The notes beneath the pieces were generated by a model that saw only the letters and a program-made list of their open reading frames with translations, did no database searches and was not told the DNA's origin. A stretch of 64,000 nt of DNA from Staphylococcus warneri (lineage in GTDB: Bacteria; Bacillota; Bacilli; Staphylococcales; Staphylococcaceae): the NCBI RefSeq assembly GCF_900636385.1, contig NZ_LR134269.1:2232001-2296000 (forward strand). Reading direction: 5' to 3'. Every line of letters begins with the position of its first letter. The stretch's first letter is position 1. Made by a program: the position numbers and the translations under genes. Positions 48,821-56,939 of this stretch are shown here, piece after piece.

Positions 48821-49581
48821 GTGCAATAACAATATTAGGCATGATATTACTAGTGCTAATGATTATTTTTGGAGGTAAAAAAGGGCTCGTGTCATTTGCG
48901 ACATTATTTTTAAACTTCATCATTTTAGTCATTAGTATTTTAATGATTATTTTTGGTGTACCGATATATATTACAACTATTATATTCTGTATCGTTGTCG
49001 CAGCTTGTAATCTTTTCGTATTAAATGGTTATGATGTTAAAACGCAAGCCGCATTTATAGGAACAGTTATAACAACACTTATATTAATTCTAGCTATATA
49101 TATTTCGGTGAACGTAGGTCATTTACAAGGCTTCGCGACAGAACAACAAGATGAAACATATGTATACTCAATGAATATCGGTATCGATATGGTTCAATTC
49201 ATGATATTTACTATTGTTCTTGCTGTTATCGCTGCCGTCATTGATTTAGCTATCACCATCAGTTCACCAATGTATGAATTAGATGATACCAACCCAAATT
49301 TAAGTCAACATCAATTATTTCAATCAGGTATGCGTGTAGGTAGAGAAATTCTTGCAACATCTGCAAATACTATATATCTAGCTTATTTCGGTGGGCAATT
49401 GACATTATTCTTTTGGTTCTTCAAATTAAATTATTCATTTGGCCATATTATCAATTCGAAAATCTTTGCCCAAGAATTTATTTCAATTCTATTTGGAGGT
49501 ATTGCTGTCGCTATTAGCATCCCAATAACAGCTTGGGTCACTGCATTTTTAATCAAAAGAAAATCAACTGTTCTCAAATAA
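48817..49581 (+). CDS. YibE/F family membrane protein (second of pair)
   Basis: A 254-residue protein with about seven membrane helices and no large soluble domain. It carries the same family motifs as its partner (VIDLAITISSPMYELDDTNPNL, GMRVGREILATSANTIYLAYFGG). It is translationally coupled to the preceding gene by ATGA overlap. Function unknown. Confidence 0.87.
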   Translation: MSAITILGMILLVLMIIFGGKKGLVSFATLFLNFIILVISILMIIFGVPIYITTIIFCIVVAACNLFVLNGYDVKTQAAFIGTVITTLILILAIYISVNVGHLQGFATEQQDETYVYSMNIGIDMVQFMIFTIVLAVIAAVIDLAITISSPMYELDDTNPNLSQHQLFQSGMRVGREILATSANTIYLAYFGGQLTLFFWFFKLNYSFGHIINSKIFAQEFISILFGGIAVAISIPITAWVTAFLIKRKSTVLK

Positions 49582-49585
49582 AATG

Positions 49586-49635
49586 AAGCAGCATATAGGA
49601 AACATACTACCAACTTCCTACGTGCTGCTTTTTAT
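49586..49635. terminator. Terminator shared by the YibE/F pair and the convergent GNAT gene
   Basis: AAGCAGCA pairs with TGCTGCTT (plus inner AGGAA/TTCCT), with TTTATAA on the plus side. It overlaps the GNAT stop codon. Confidence 0.75.
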
Positions 49636-50096
49636 AATGGATATGACATTACATATACAGGCTTCCCTATCATCGTAGACTTACCTATATGGAGATATCC
49701 AGCTTGTTCATACAAATGGATAGCTCTTGGATTATCGATGTTAACAGTCAATAGAATTTCATTAATATGTGGATATGCATCCTTTATATAAGTACTCAGT
49801 TGATGGATGACACGTTTCCCTACACCTTTGCCCCTGTATCGTACATCAACAGTAAATGATCTAAAGAAAATCGCTTTTGGATTAGTAGAATATGGTGCTG
49901 GTCCATCTCCTTCATGTAAAGTGAAGAACGCGACACACTTTCCCCCTTCCATAACTAATGTTGGATGTCTATTTTCATTCGTTTTTGCGGATTCCAAGTT
50001 TTCCAACGGTGTTTTTGTAAAGCGCGCATCTTCTTCAGAGAGTTGTATTGATTGAATAGCTTCCAAAAATTGTGGGTGATATATTTTAATTTCCAT
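49632..50096 (-). CDS. GNAT-family N-acetyltransferase
   Basis: A 154-residue acetyltransferase with the acetyl-CoA loop VRYRGKGVGKRVIHQL and the late NPRAIHLYEQAGYLHIG motif. I start at the ATG at 50094-50096, which follows AAAGGAGA; an upstream in-frame ATG at 50135 lies inside the NUDIX gene. The target is unknown. It is probably co-transcribed with the NUDIX gene upstream. Confidence 0.85.
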   Translation of the reverse strand: MEIKIYHPQFLEAIQSIQLSEEDARFTKTPLENLESAKTNENRHPTLVMEGGKCVAFFTLHEGDGPAPYSTNPKAIFFRSFTVDVRYRGKGVGKRVIHQLSTYIKDAYPHINEILLTVNIDNPRAIHLYEQAGYLHIGKSTMIGKPVYVMSYPL

Positions 50097-50110
50097 ATTA
50101 TCTCCTTTGA

Positions 50111-50494
50111 TTAACCTGATATTTCTTTTATCCAAGTTAAGACAGCAGGTGCAATATGTTCTGAATCATTTTTATCAAACCATTTAATATCAGTAATTTC
50201 ATTATCCGTATGTATATTATCCCAATAAATTGGTACGGTTGCTCGATAGCCATTTAACTCTGTTAACATATTTTCTTGAGGATATGCTTTTCCAACGACT
50301 GTACCTATATAAGACAATTCTTCATCTGAAAGTTCTAACTTTAATTCTTCTTTCAGCTCTCTTTTTAAAGCTTGTAATTGTGTTTCTCCTTCATCAATTT
50401 TACCACCCGGGAAATAATACTTTTCACGATGACGTACTTGTACAAGTAATATTTGGTCTTCTGTTTCTTCTACTAAGCAAACACATTTAATCAT
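50111..50494 (-). CDS. NUDIX hydrolase
   Basis: A 127-residue NUDIX protein. The Nudix box GKIDEGETQLQALKRELKEELKLEL is complete (G-x5-E-x7-REL-x-EE pattern, about residues 31-53; shown here as the consensus positions). Substrate unknown. It is 14 bases from the following GNAT gene. Confidence 0.87.
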   Translation of the reverse strand: MIKCVCLVEETEDQILLVQVRHREKYYFPGGKIDEGETQLQALKRELKEELKLELSDEELSYIGTVVGKAYPQENMLTELNGYRATVPIYWDNIHTDNEITDIKWFDKNDSEHIAPAVLTWIKEISG

Positions 50495-50687
50495 AACTTA
50501 ACTCCTTTCGGCAGATACTTCTATAATCAAAATATATTTAGTTTTATGTTATCATAATTCCGCAAAATCTTTATCCACATTATTTTATCTATTTTAGTGT
50601 ATAATCAATAAAATATGGGTAATCAATATTAATAACTACGTTTGAATTGGGATAAAAATAATACCCAAACGCATTGGAGGTAAAATC

Positions 50688-50957
50688 ATGGCAAAAAAAT
50701 CAAGCGCAACACGCTTATCAAATTTATTCGGAATCGCAGGATTTATTGTTGATGGCTATAATGGTATTAAATATGATGCTAAAAATAAGCAACTCGTATA
50801 CCTATCATTGGGCCTAAGTACATTAGGTACATTATTAGATTTTTATGTATCTATTAAATCTCCTTATAAATTCCGTAAATTAGGTGCATTAGTATCATTC
50901 GCTATTAATGGAGCACGTTTATTTACAAGCTTTAGAAAAGTTAAAAATGAATACTAA
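50688..50957 (+). CDS. Small hydrophobic protein of unknown function
   Basis: An 89-residue protein I do not recognise. The ends are basic (MAKKSSATRL; FRKVKNEY). Three hydrophobic stretches at about 9-22, 34-52 and 64-78 suggest a membrane or membrane-associated protein. GGAGG lies eight bases before the ATG, and a clear terminator follows, so it is a real monocistronic gene. A likely -10 TATAAT occurs about 80 bases upstream but with a poor -35. Confidence 0.75.
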   Translation: MAKKSSATRLSNLFGIAGFIVDGYNGIKYDAKNKQLVYLSLGLSTLGTLLDFYVSIKSPYKFRKLGALVSFAINGARLFTSFRKVKNEY

Positions 50958-50985
50958 AAATATGATATATAGATAAGATAGTTTT

Positions 50986-51022
50986 AGTCTGAGTTCTCAT
51001 GTGAGGATTCAGACTTTTGTTT
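50986..51022 (+). terminator. Terminator after the small hydrophobic gene
   Basis: AGTCTGA pairs with TCAGACT around a GTTCTCATGTGAGGAT-type loop, followed by TTTGTTTTTT. The 220 bases from here to the next start are AT-rich without other signals. Confidence 0.85.
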
Positions 51023-51248
51023 TTTACTTTTATCCTTAACTTACGATGCTAAAAATCACTGATTATTTCATATAATGTTTTTATTTTAAAAAATGAACTC
51101 TTCCGTTCTTCAAAATTTTAAATATCAAAATATTTGTAATTCTTATTCATAGACATTAACATGACAATAATTCAAAGTTATTATGTTTCATATTTCACAA
51201 AGTATAAATTAACGAATCGATGCGGTATTACTGAAAGGAGTTTACCAA

Positions 51249-52746
51249 ATGATTTACACGATTACATCTACCTTACCTCCCTCACATGGCGGTAGAACCC
51301 AAGCTTTATTAAGAAGAATTAAATTGATAGATGAAGAATTTAATATACCCACTAAAATTTTGACGACAAATTATAATAGAAACTATCCAAATATTTATCA
51401 AACATTTTTAGAAGATCATAAAGTCACTAAAAACATAGAATTCGAAAATATTTATGAATGGTTAAACAAATTATAAAATTTATGACGTTCCCAAAACAAA
51501 AGTCTTTAATAAACCAAAATACAATAAAATACCAAAACGTATTTCTGGGCTTAAAGCTAAAAAGAATACTCAAAATCACGAGATACATTATTATCAAGAT
51601 AATCAATTAGTGCGTTATAGAAAATATTTCAATAATAATTCAATCGTACATTACGAAGATATCATTTCTCCTGAAACTGGTTTGAAGACAAAACGAAGTG
51701 AATATAATTCATATGGCTATTTGCATAGAATTATTTATTATTTTGAAAATTCTACAAAGAAAAGCCAAGAAATGATGTATTATCCAAATGGTGAAATGTA
51801 CTGCGAACGTCATTTTAAAGACAACAAAAAAAATAGCGTCAATTTAGTTAAACTTTTAAAAGATGGCAATGTATATCAAACTTTCTCCAATGATAAAGCA
51901 TTCGCACAATACTATTTCGAACATAAATTTAAAGATGGAGACATTGTTTTCAGTGATGCAAGACTCTTAGACGATCCATTACTGGCACAATCACATCAAA
52001 CTCGCAATATACTAGTATTGCACAGTTCTCATTTATCGGGGACTCAAATAAAAAAATCTTTCAAATATGCATTTGAACATAAAGAACATGTTGAAAAGTT
52101 TATAGTCTTAACTCAACAACAAAAAGTGGATATTCAAGACATGTATCCTATACCAGATAAGCAATTTGCAGTTATTCCTCACTTTATTGAAACCAACAAA
52201 TCTGTTGATAATGAAAATGTTGAAGATCGTTTTGTATTTATAGGTAGATTCAGCAAAGAAAAACAATTAGATCATCTATTAAAAGCGTATATAGAATTTT
52301 TAAAAAGTGGTCATCAGACAAAATTGGCATTATATGGCAGAGATGAAGATAACCAAAAAGCTATGATACAAGACATTATCGACGCAAATCATTTAAATAA
52401 TCAAGTTAGCATTCATAAATATACTTCTAGTCCATTAGCCGAATTTAAAAAATCAAAAGCATCATTATTAACAAGTAGCTATGAAGGTTTTGGACTCACA
52501 ATTATGGAAAGTATTTCTATGGGATGTCCTGTTATTTCATATGACGTTAGGTATGGCCCTAATGAAATTATCGATCATGCTAAAAATGGTTACTTAGTTG
52601 AAGCAAATAATATTAATCAATTAGCCAACTATATGACTCAAATCATCGAACAACCTCTCACTAATGTTGAAAATAATGAAAAACTATATTACTCAACAGC
52701 TGTTAAACATTATAAGCAATTACTCGAAGAGTTAAAGGCAATTTAA
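51249..52746 (+). pseudogene. Frameshifted GT4 glycosyltransferase, TarM/TagE-like
   Basis: Two frames make one protein of about 498 residues. The first (51249-51476) starts MIYTITSTLPPSHGGRTQAL after AAAGGAG and stops at codon 76. The matching frame continues from about 51475 (YKIYDVPKTKVFNK) and stays open to 52746. The break near 51468-51475 equals one extra T or loss of a TA pair. The middle is the DUF1975-type beta insertion of TarM/TagE enzymes; the C-terminal GT-B half has FIGRFSKEKQLDHLL and the donor motif SYEGFGLTIMESISMGCPVI. Intact relatives add sugars to wall teichoic acid or surface proteins. As read, no active enzyme is made unless the shift is an error or a switch. Confidence 0.82.
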
Positions 52747-52796
52747 AAATATCCTCCTTACTTTGTTATTAAGACAAAGTAAGGAGGATATTTTAT
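52746..52796. terminator. Bidirectional terminator between glycosyltransferase and epimerase
   Basis: A near-perfect 20-bp stem (ATATCCTCCTTACTTTGT with its complement) with A and T tracts on either side. It lies between the convergent genes. Confidence 0.9.
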
Positions 52797-53722
52797 GATT
52801 GATATTCTAAATAAGATTGGATTCCTTTTTCAACAGAATATTGAGGGCTAAATCCTAAACTTTGAATTGGTGAAATATCTGCATATGAATGTTTAATATC
52901 TCCAACTCTTTCCTCATCATAAACGTATGGAATACTATAATTAAAATGCTGTTCAAATATGTTGACCATCTGCTTTAAAGTCGTTTGTTTCCCAGTTCCT
53001 AAATTATAAACATTGCCATTAACGTTGTCATTGTGCAATACTAACCAACATGCTTCAACTAAATCATCAATATATATAAAATCGCGCGTTTGCAAACCAT
53101 CTCCATAAAATGTGAATGTTTCTTTATGATTAAATTTGTGATTAAGAATTGAAATGACCCCTGAATAATCAGAATATGGATTTTGTCTTGGACCATATAC
53201 ATTGAAAAATCGTAGTGAAACGGTAGGTAAATGGTACAATTGATGATAAATTTTAGCGTAACTTTCTCCAGCATATTTTTGTACTGCATATGGAGACCTT
53301 GGATCAATACGTGAATGAATTGCTTTAGGCAATCCTTCTAATTGTCCGTAAACGGCTGCAGATGATGCAAACAAGAATTTTTTTATATTAGAATGCTGTA
53401 ACCTGAGTGTTTCTAAAATATTCAACGTAGCATCGATATTCACTTGGTTAGATCGTCCCGGTTGTTGAACTGTTTCCACGACGCTCACCATAGCTGCTAA
53501 ATGAATGACATAATCAAATCTTTCTTTTTTAATTAAGTCCGAGACAAATTTCAAATTATTGATATCTTCTTGATAGAAATACTCTTTTTTAACAAATGTT
53601 ATATTTTCTATACGACCAGTTGATAAATTATCAATTACATGTACTTCAATATTATTTTGAATACATTTTTGTGCTATGTGTGAACCGATAAAACCCGCCC
53701 CACCCGTAATTAGTGCTTTCAT
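52793..53722 (-). CDS. NAD-dependent sugar epimerase/dehydratase (GalE-like)
   Basis: A 309-residue extended SDR protein. The NAD-binding TGGAGFIGSH is at residues 6-15, HLAAMVSV at about 75, a Ser region ASSAAVYG near 120 and the YxxxK pair in SPYAVQKYAGE near 147-151. Relatives are UDP-glucose or UDP-GlcNAc 4-epimerases. The substrate is not certain. It faces the broken glycosyltransferase, which suggests, but does not prove, a role in cell-surface glycan supply. Confidence 0.88.
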   Translation of the reverse strand: MKALITGGAGFIGSHIAQKCIQNNIEVHVIDNLSTGRIENITFVKKEYFYQEDINNLKFVSDLIKKERFDYVIHLAAMVSVVETVQQPGRSNQVNIDATLNILETLRLQHSNIKKFLFASSAAVYGQLEGLPKAIHSRIDPRSPYAVQKYAGESYAKIYHQLYHLPTVSLRFFNVYGPRQNPYSDYSGVISILNHKFNHKETFTFYGDGLQTRDFIYIDDLVEACWLVLHNDNVNGNVYNLGTGKQTTLKQMVNIFEQHFNYSIPYVYDEERVGDIKHSYADISPIQSLGFSPQYSVEKGIQSYLEYQS

Positions 53723-53812
53723 GTTGTTATCCTCCTAGGTGCCTGCACGGTATAAACCATGTAATTACTGTGTGATTATCTTCTAAAATATAATAATGAT
53801 TGCTTGATCAAT

Positions 53813-53853
53813 AAAAAAACTACCGAAAAAGTAATTAAACTTAATCAGTAGTT
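53813..53853 (-). terminator. Probable terminator after sle1
   Basis: Minus strand: AACTAC pairs with GTAGTT, with inner A/T pairing, followed by seven T. It lies 20 bases past the sle1 stop. Confidence 0.6.
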
Positions 53854-53874
53854 CTGTGTTCATATAAGACGATA

Positions 53875-54873
53875 TTAATGAATATATCTATATGTATTCA
53901 CTTGATATGAAGGAATTGTTCTATATGTCACAATACCTGGTGACGCTGCCCAGTTCATTTCTGAAACTAAAATACTACCATCACTATTAACTCGCTCTAC
54001 AAAAGCGACATGGCCATAGTATCCTGAATCACTTTGCGCGATTGAACCTACTGTTGGTTTACCATCAATTGTGTAACCATCTGCTGCTGCTGCGTTATCC
54101 CAATTGTTTGCATTCCACCAATATGTGCTAATGCCTTTTCCAATTTGAGCACGACGGTTGAATACATGATATGTACATTGTCCCCATGTATATAAGTTTT
54201 GGTGATTAAATACTGGTGTATTGTAACCATTATTACTTGAGTTAGCTGTATTTGAACTACTGTTTGATGTAGAAGCAGTACCTGACACCTTTAATTTTTG
54301 ACCTGGATAAATAAAGAAATTAGATAATCCATTTAGGCTCATAATTTTTTGATAAGTTGTACCATATTTAGCAGCTATTGATGATAGAGAGTCTCCCGCT
54401 TGTACAGTATATGTTGATGAGCTTCCTGTAGTTGATGCCGAACTACTTGGTTTACTAGTACTAACTGTACCTGATACTTTTAATTTTTGGCCTGGATGAA
54501 TTAAAAAGCTATTTAAACCATTTAATTTCATTAATTTTTGATAACTCATGCCATATTTAGCAGCTATTGATGATACTGAGTCCCCTGCTTTTACTGTATA
54601 TGTAGACGAACTCGTTCCTGTAGATGATGAACTAGTTGGTTTACTAGTACTAGTTGAACCTGATACCTTTAATACTTGGTTTGGAAATATTATATTAGAA
54701 GATAAATTATTCAAAGATTTTAATTTCGAAATAGATATTCCATATTTACTAGATATAGACCAAAGAGATTCGCCACTTTTTACTGTGTGTGTCGTTGCTG
54801 CGTCTGCTTGTGTTGCTGCAATAGCACTCACTGCACTTGTCCCAACGATTGCAGCAATAATTTTTTTATTCAA
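53875..54873 (-). CDS. sle1: Sle1/Aaa-like N-acetylmuramoyl-L-alanine amidase (LysM-CHAP)
   Basis: A 332-residue secreted wall hydrolase, close to the 334 residues of S. aureus Sle1. The signal peptide covers 1-25 (...ATQADA). Three LysM modules follow at about 27-70, 91-134 and 158-201 (repeated [17 protein letters not shown]), joined by Ser/Thr linkers. The CHAP domain spans about 215-332, with the catalytic Cys in [12 protein letters not shown] and His in [10 protein letters not shown]. Sle1 splits daughter cells and binds wall and fibronectin/fibrinogen. It is single-gene with its own terminator. In S. aureus it belongs to the WalKR regulon. Confidence 0.93.
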   Translation of the reverse strand: MNKKIIAAIVGTSAVSAIAATQADAATTHTVKSGESLWSISSKYGISISKLKSLNNLSSNIIFPNQVLKVSGSTSTSKPTSSSSTGTSSSTYTVKAGDSVSSIAAKYGMSYQKLMKLNGLNSFLIHPGQKLKVSGTVSTSKPSSSASTTGSSSTYTVQAGDSLSSIAAKYGTTYQKIMSLNGLSNFFIYPGQKLKVSGTASTSNSSSNTANSSNNGYNTPVFNHQNLYTWGQCTYHVFNRRAQIGKGISTYWWNANNWDNAAAADGYTIDGKPTVGSIAQSDSGYYGHVAFVERVNSDGSILVSEMNWAASPGIVTYRTIPSYQVNTYRYIH

Positions 54874-54967
54874 TTACTTATTCCTCCTCAAATACTCTAT
54901 TTATTTCTCGGATTTTTTATACAATATGTATTATACTCCCTTAATATGTATATGGTGTTTGTATTTC

Positions 54968-54984
54968 ATGACATTATGATTACA
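54968..54984 (-). promoter_or_regulatory. Candidate WalR site upstream of sle1
   Basis: On the minus strand TGTAAT, five bases, TGTCAT; the second half differs from TGTWAH at one base. It lies about 95 bases before the sle1 start. The match is partial, so only a suggestion. Confidence 0.3.
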
Positions 54985-55588
54985 AATATAATATTTTTAT
55001 CGAATTGATTCATACATATAAACCATCTCTACTATATATATGTGATATTTTCTTTTCATTTTTAATATTTGCAAAAAACATCAATTTATAAATAATTTTA
55101 GCTTCTATTTTTATTTAGAAGTACTAATCTTGTTATCTCTCAACCCTAATTTTGCTTGATCAACACATTATTCCGGAGTATTCCTAGAACCTTCATTAAA
55201 CCAATAATAATTGCAATCTAATTTATAAAATGAATGTTTAAAGTGTGATTAGCAATCATATAGACTATTCCAAATCTTTTAGCACCTATGTTTTATCAAG
55301 TTAATACTACTAAAACCAAAATTTATTTTATGCTAATATTGAATGGCTAAAACTTTATAATACTCTGTCATAACAGTCTTTATAGCTATTTTTAAATATT
55401 GTATTATATAAATAATTACTTAATCATAATTATTCTTCCTTTACTTATTGTGTTTTAGGGTGTATAGTTAATCTAACGTAATAAAAGGTCGTGAATTTGA
55501 TTGAAGTTTATTTGTTTAGAATATACTCTTTTGATTTAATGAAATTTGTTACAAATATTTAGTGCAAAAGCACGCGGAGGTATTCTAT
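54985..55588. other. Long AT-rich intergenic region between sle1 and csp
   Basis: No gene is supported here. Both strands are full of stops, with no hairpin-T pattern. Part of 55150-55320 has slightly coding-like composition on the minus strand (short broken frame around GGTTCTAGGAATACTCCGG) and may be a gene relic, but I cannot identify it. The 3' part probably holds the csp promoter and its long cold-sensitive leader. Confidence 0.4.
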
Positions 55589-55789
55589 ATGAATAACGGT
55601 ACAGTTAAATGGTTTAATTCAGAAAAAGGTTTTGGTTTCATCGAAAGAGAAGATGGAAGCGACGTATTCGTACATTTCTCAGCAATCGCTGAAGAAGGAT
55701 ACAAATCATTAGAAGAAGGACAAAAAGTTGAATTCGACATCGTTGAAGGCGATCGTGGAGAACAAGCAGCTAATGTCGTAAAAATGTAA
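55589..55789 (+). CDS. Cold-shock protein (CspA family)
   Basis: A 66-residue cold-shock domain protein with both RNA-binding motifs, [15 protein letters not shown] (RNP1) and DVFVHFSAI (RNP2). It acts as an RNA chaperone. ATG at 55589 is chosen because GGAGG stands nine bases upstream. Which Csp paralogue it is cannot be settled from the sequence alone. It has its own terminator. Confidence 0.95.
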   Translation: MNNGTVKWFNSEKGFGFIEREDGSDVFVHFSAIAEEGYKSLEEGQKVEFDIVEGDRGEQAANVVKM

Positions 55790-55799
55790 TAACATTTTC

Positions 55800-55827
55800 A
55801 AAGCAACCGTCATGGTTGCTTTTTTTA
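55800..55827 (+). terminator. Terminator after csp
   Basis: AAGCAACC-GTCAT-GGTTGCTT followed by TTTTTATG. Confidence 0.92.
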
Positions 55828-55928
55828 TGCCTAAAATTACTTTTTTATCTAATTATATTGTATTGTAATGAATATGTATTTACATTACTATTTGATTATA
55901 AATATAAAGAAAAAAGGAATGATTTAAA

Positions 55929-56288
55929 TTGAGTATACTCACTTCTATTTTAATAATACTTGTGGCAATAGAATTCTTATTAATCATGGTGTTACAAACA
56001 TTACTAACCACATCTAACAAAACGAGTCAAACTTTTAAAATGAGCACTTCTGCATTAAAAGATAAAAATCTAAATACTTTAATGAAGAATCAAGGGCTTT
56101 ACAATGGTTTACTTGGTATCTTCATTCTCTATGCCTATTTTTTGAGTAATCATCCTAAAGAAATGACTACATGTCTTCTTATATATATGATTATTGTTGC
56201 TATATATGGTGCGCTAACAAGTCAAAAAGCCATCATCATTAAACAAGGGCTTTTACCAATACTTGCACTTTTATCATTATTATTTTAA
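55929..56288 (+). CDS. DUF1304 membrane protein
   Basis: A 119-residue protein with four predicted membrane helices and the NQGLYNGLLGIFIL motif of the DUF1304 family. The start is TTG at 55929, supported by AAAAAGGAA nine or so bases upstream. Function unknown. Confidence 0.82.
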   Translation: MSILTSILIILVAIEFLLIMVLQTLLTTSNKTSQTFKMSTSALKDKNLNTLMKNQGLYNGLLGIFILYAYFLSNHPKEMTTCLLIYMIIVAIYGALTSQKAIIIKQGLLPILALLSLLF

Positions 56289-56294
56289 TCCATT

Positions 56295-56329
56295 CCGTTA
56301 AGTCGATATTCGATTTAACGGTTTTTTTT
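56295..56329 (+). terminator. Terminator after the DUF1304 gene
   Basis: CCGTTAAGTCG pairs with CGATTTAACGG, then seven or eight T. Confidence 0.9.
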
Positions 56330-56331
56330 AT

Positions 56332-56364
56332 AAAAAATGACCCATTCCAGTATATTGGAATGGG
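56332..56364 (-). terminator. Terminator after the adhesin gene
   Basis: Minus strand: CCCATTCCA pairs with TGGAATGGG, followed by TCATTTTTT. Confidence 0.85.
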
Positions 56365-56639
56365 CCTTTATTATATCTATATTTGTTCTTTTGACTTACT
56401 CTTTATTTTTCCTCTTCCTCTTCATCTTCTCTACGACGTTTGAAGAATAAGAATAACGTTCCTAATCCAGCTAATAATGTACCGAATAATGTTCCTTTAT
56501 TTACACCATCTTGTCCAGTTTCAGGTAATTCACTTTGATCTTTTTCATGATTGTTACCTTTATTTGTTGATGCTGTCTCATGGTTACTTTGTTGTACAGT
56601 ATCATTTGAAGTTACATTATTTCCAGATACATGACCTTG

Positions 56640-56936
56640 TGTTGGTTGACCTGGTTCCGTTGGTTCACCTGGATTTGTTGGCTCTGCCGGTTGACCTGGT
56701 TCCGTTGGTTCACCTGGATTTGTTGGCTCTGTCGGTTGACTTGGATCCGTTGGTTCACCTGGATTTGTTGGCTCTGTCGGTTGACTTGGATCCGTTGGTT
56801 CACCTGGATTCGTTGGGTCTGTTGGGTGACTTGGATCCGTTGGTTTACCTGGGTCTGTTGGGTCTGTTGGGTGACTTGGATCCGTTGGTTTACCTGGGTC
56901 TGTTGGGTCTGTCGGTTGACTTGGATCTACAGGTTT
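56640..56936 (-). repeat. 42-bp (14-residue) Pro/Thr-rich wall-spanning repeats
   Basis: About seven tandem units of 42 bases encode PTDPTDPGKPTDPS and its PTEPTNPGEPTDPS variants, placed between the Ig-like repeats and the LPETG signal. The typical job is to carry the adhesin through peptidoglycan. Confidence 0.85.
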
Positions 56937-56939
56937 ACC

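Noticed and set aside
54548..55008. Plus-strand frames of 143 and 73 codons opposite sle1
   Set aside because: They are shadows of the LysM repeats and signal peptide coding sequence of sle1.
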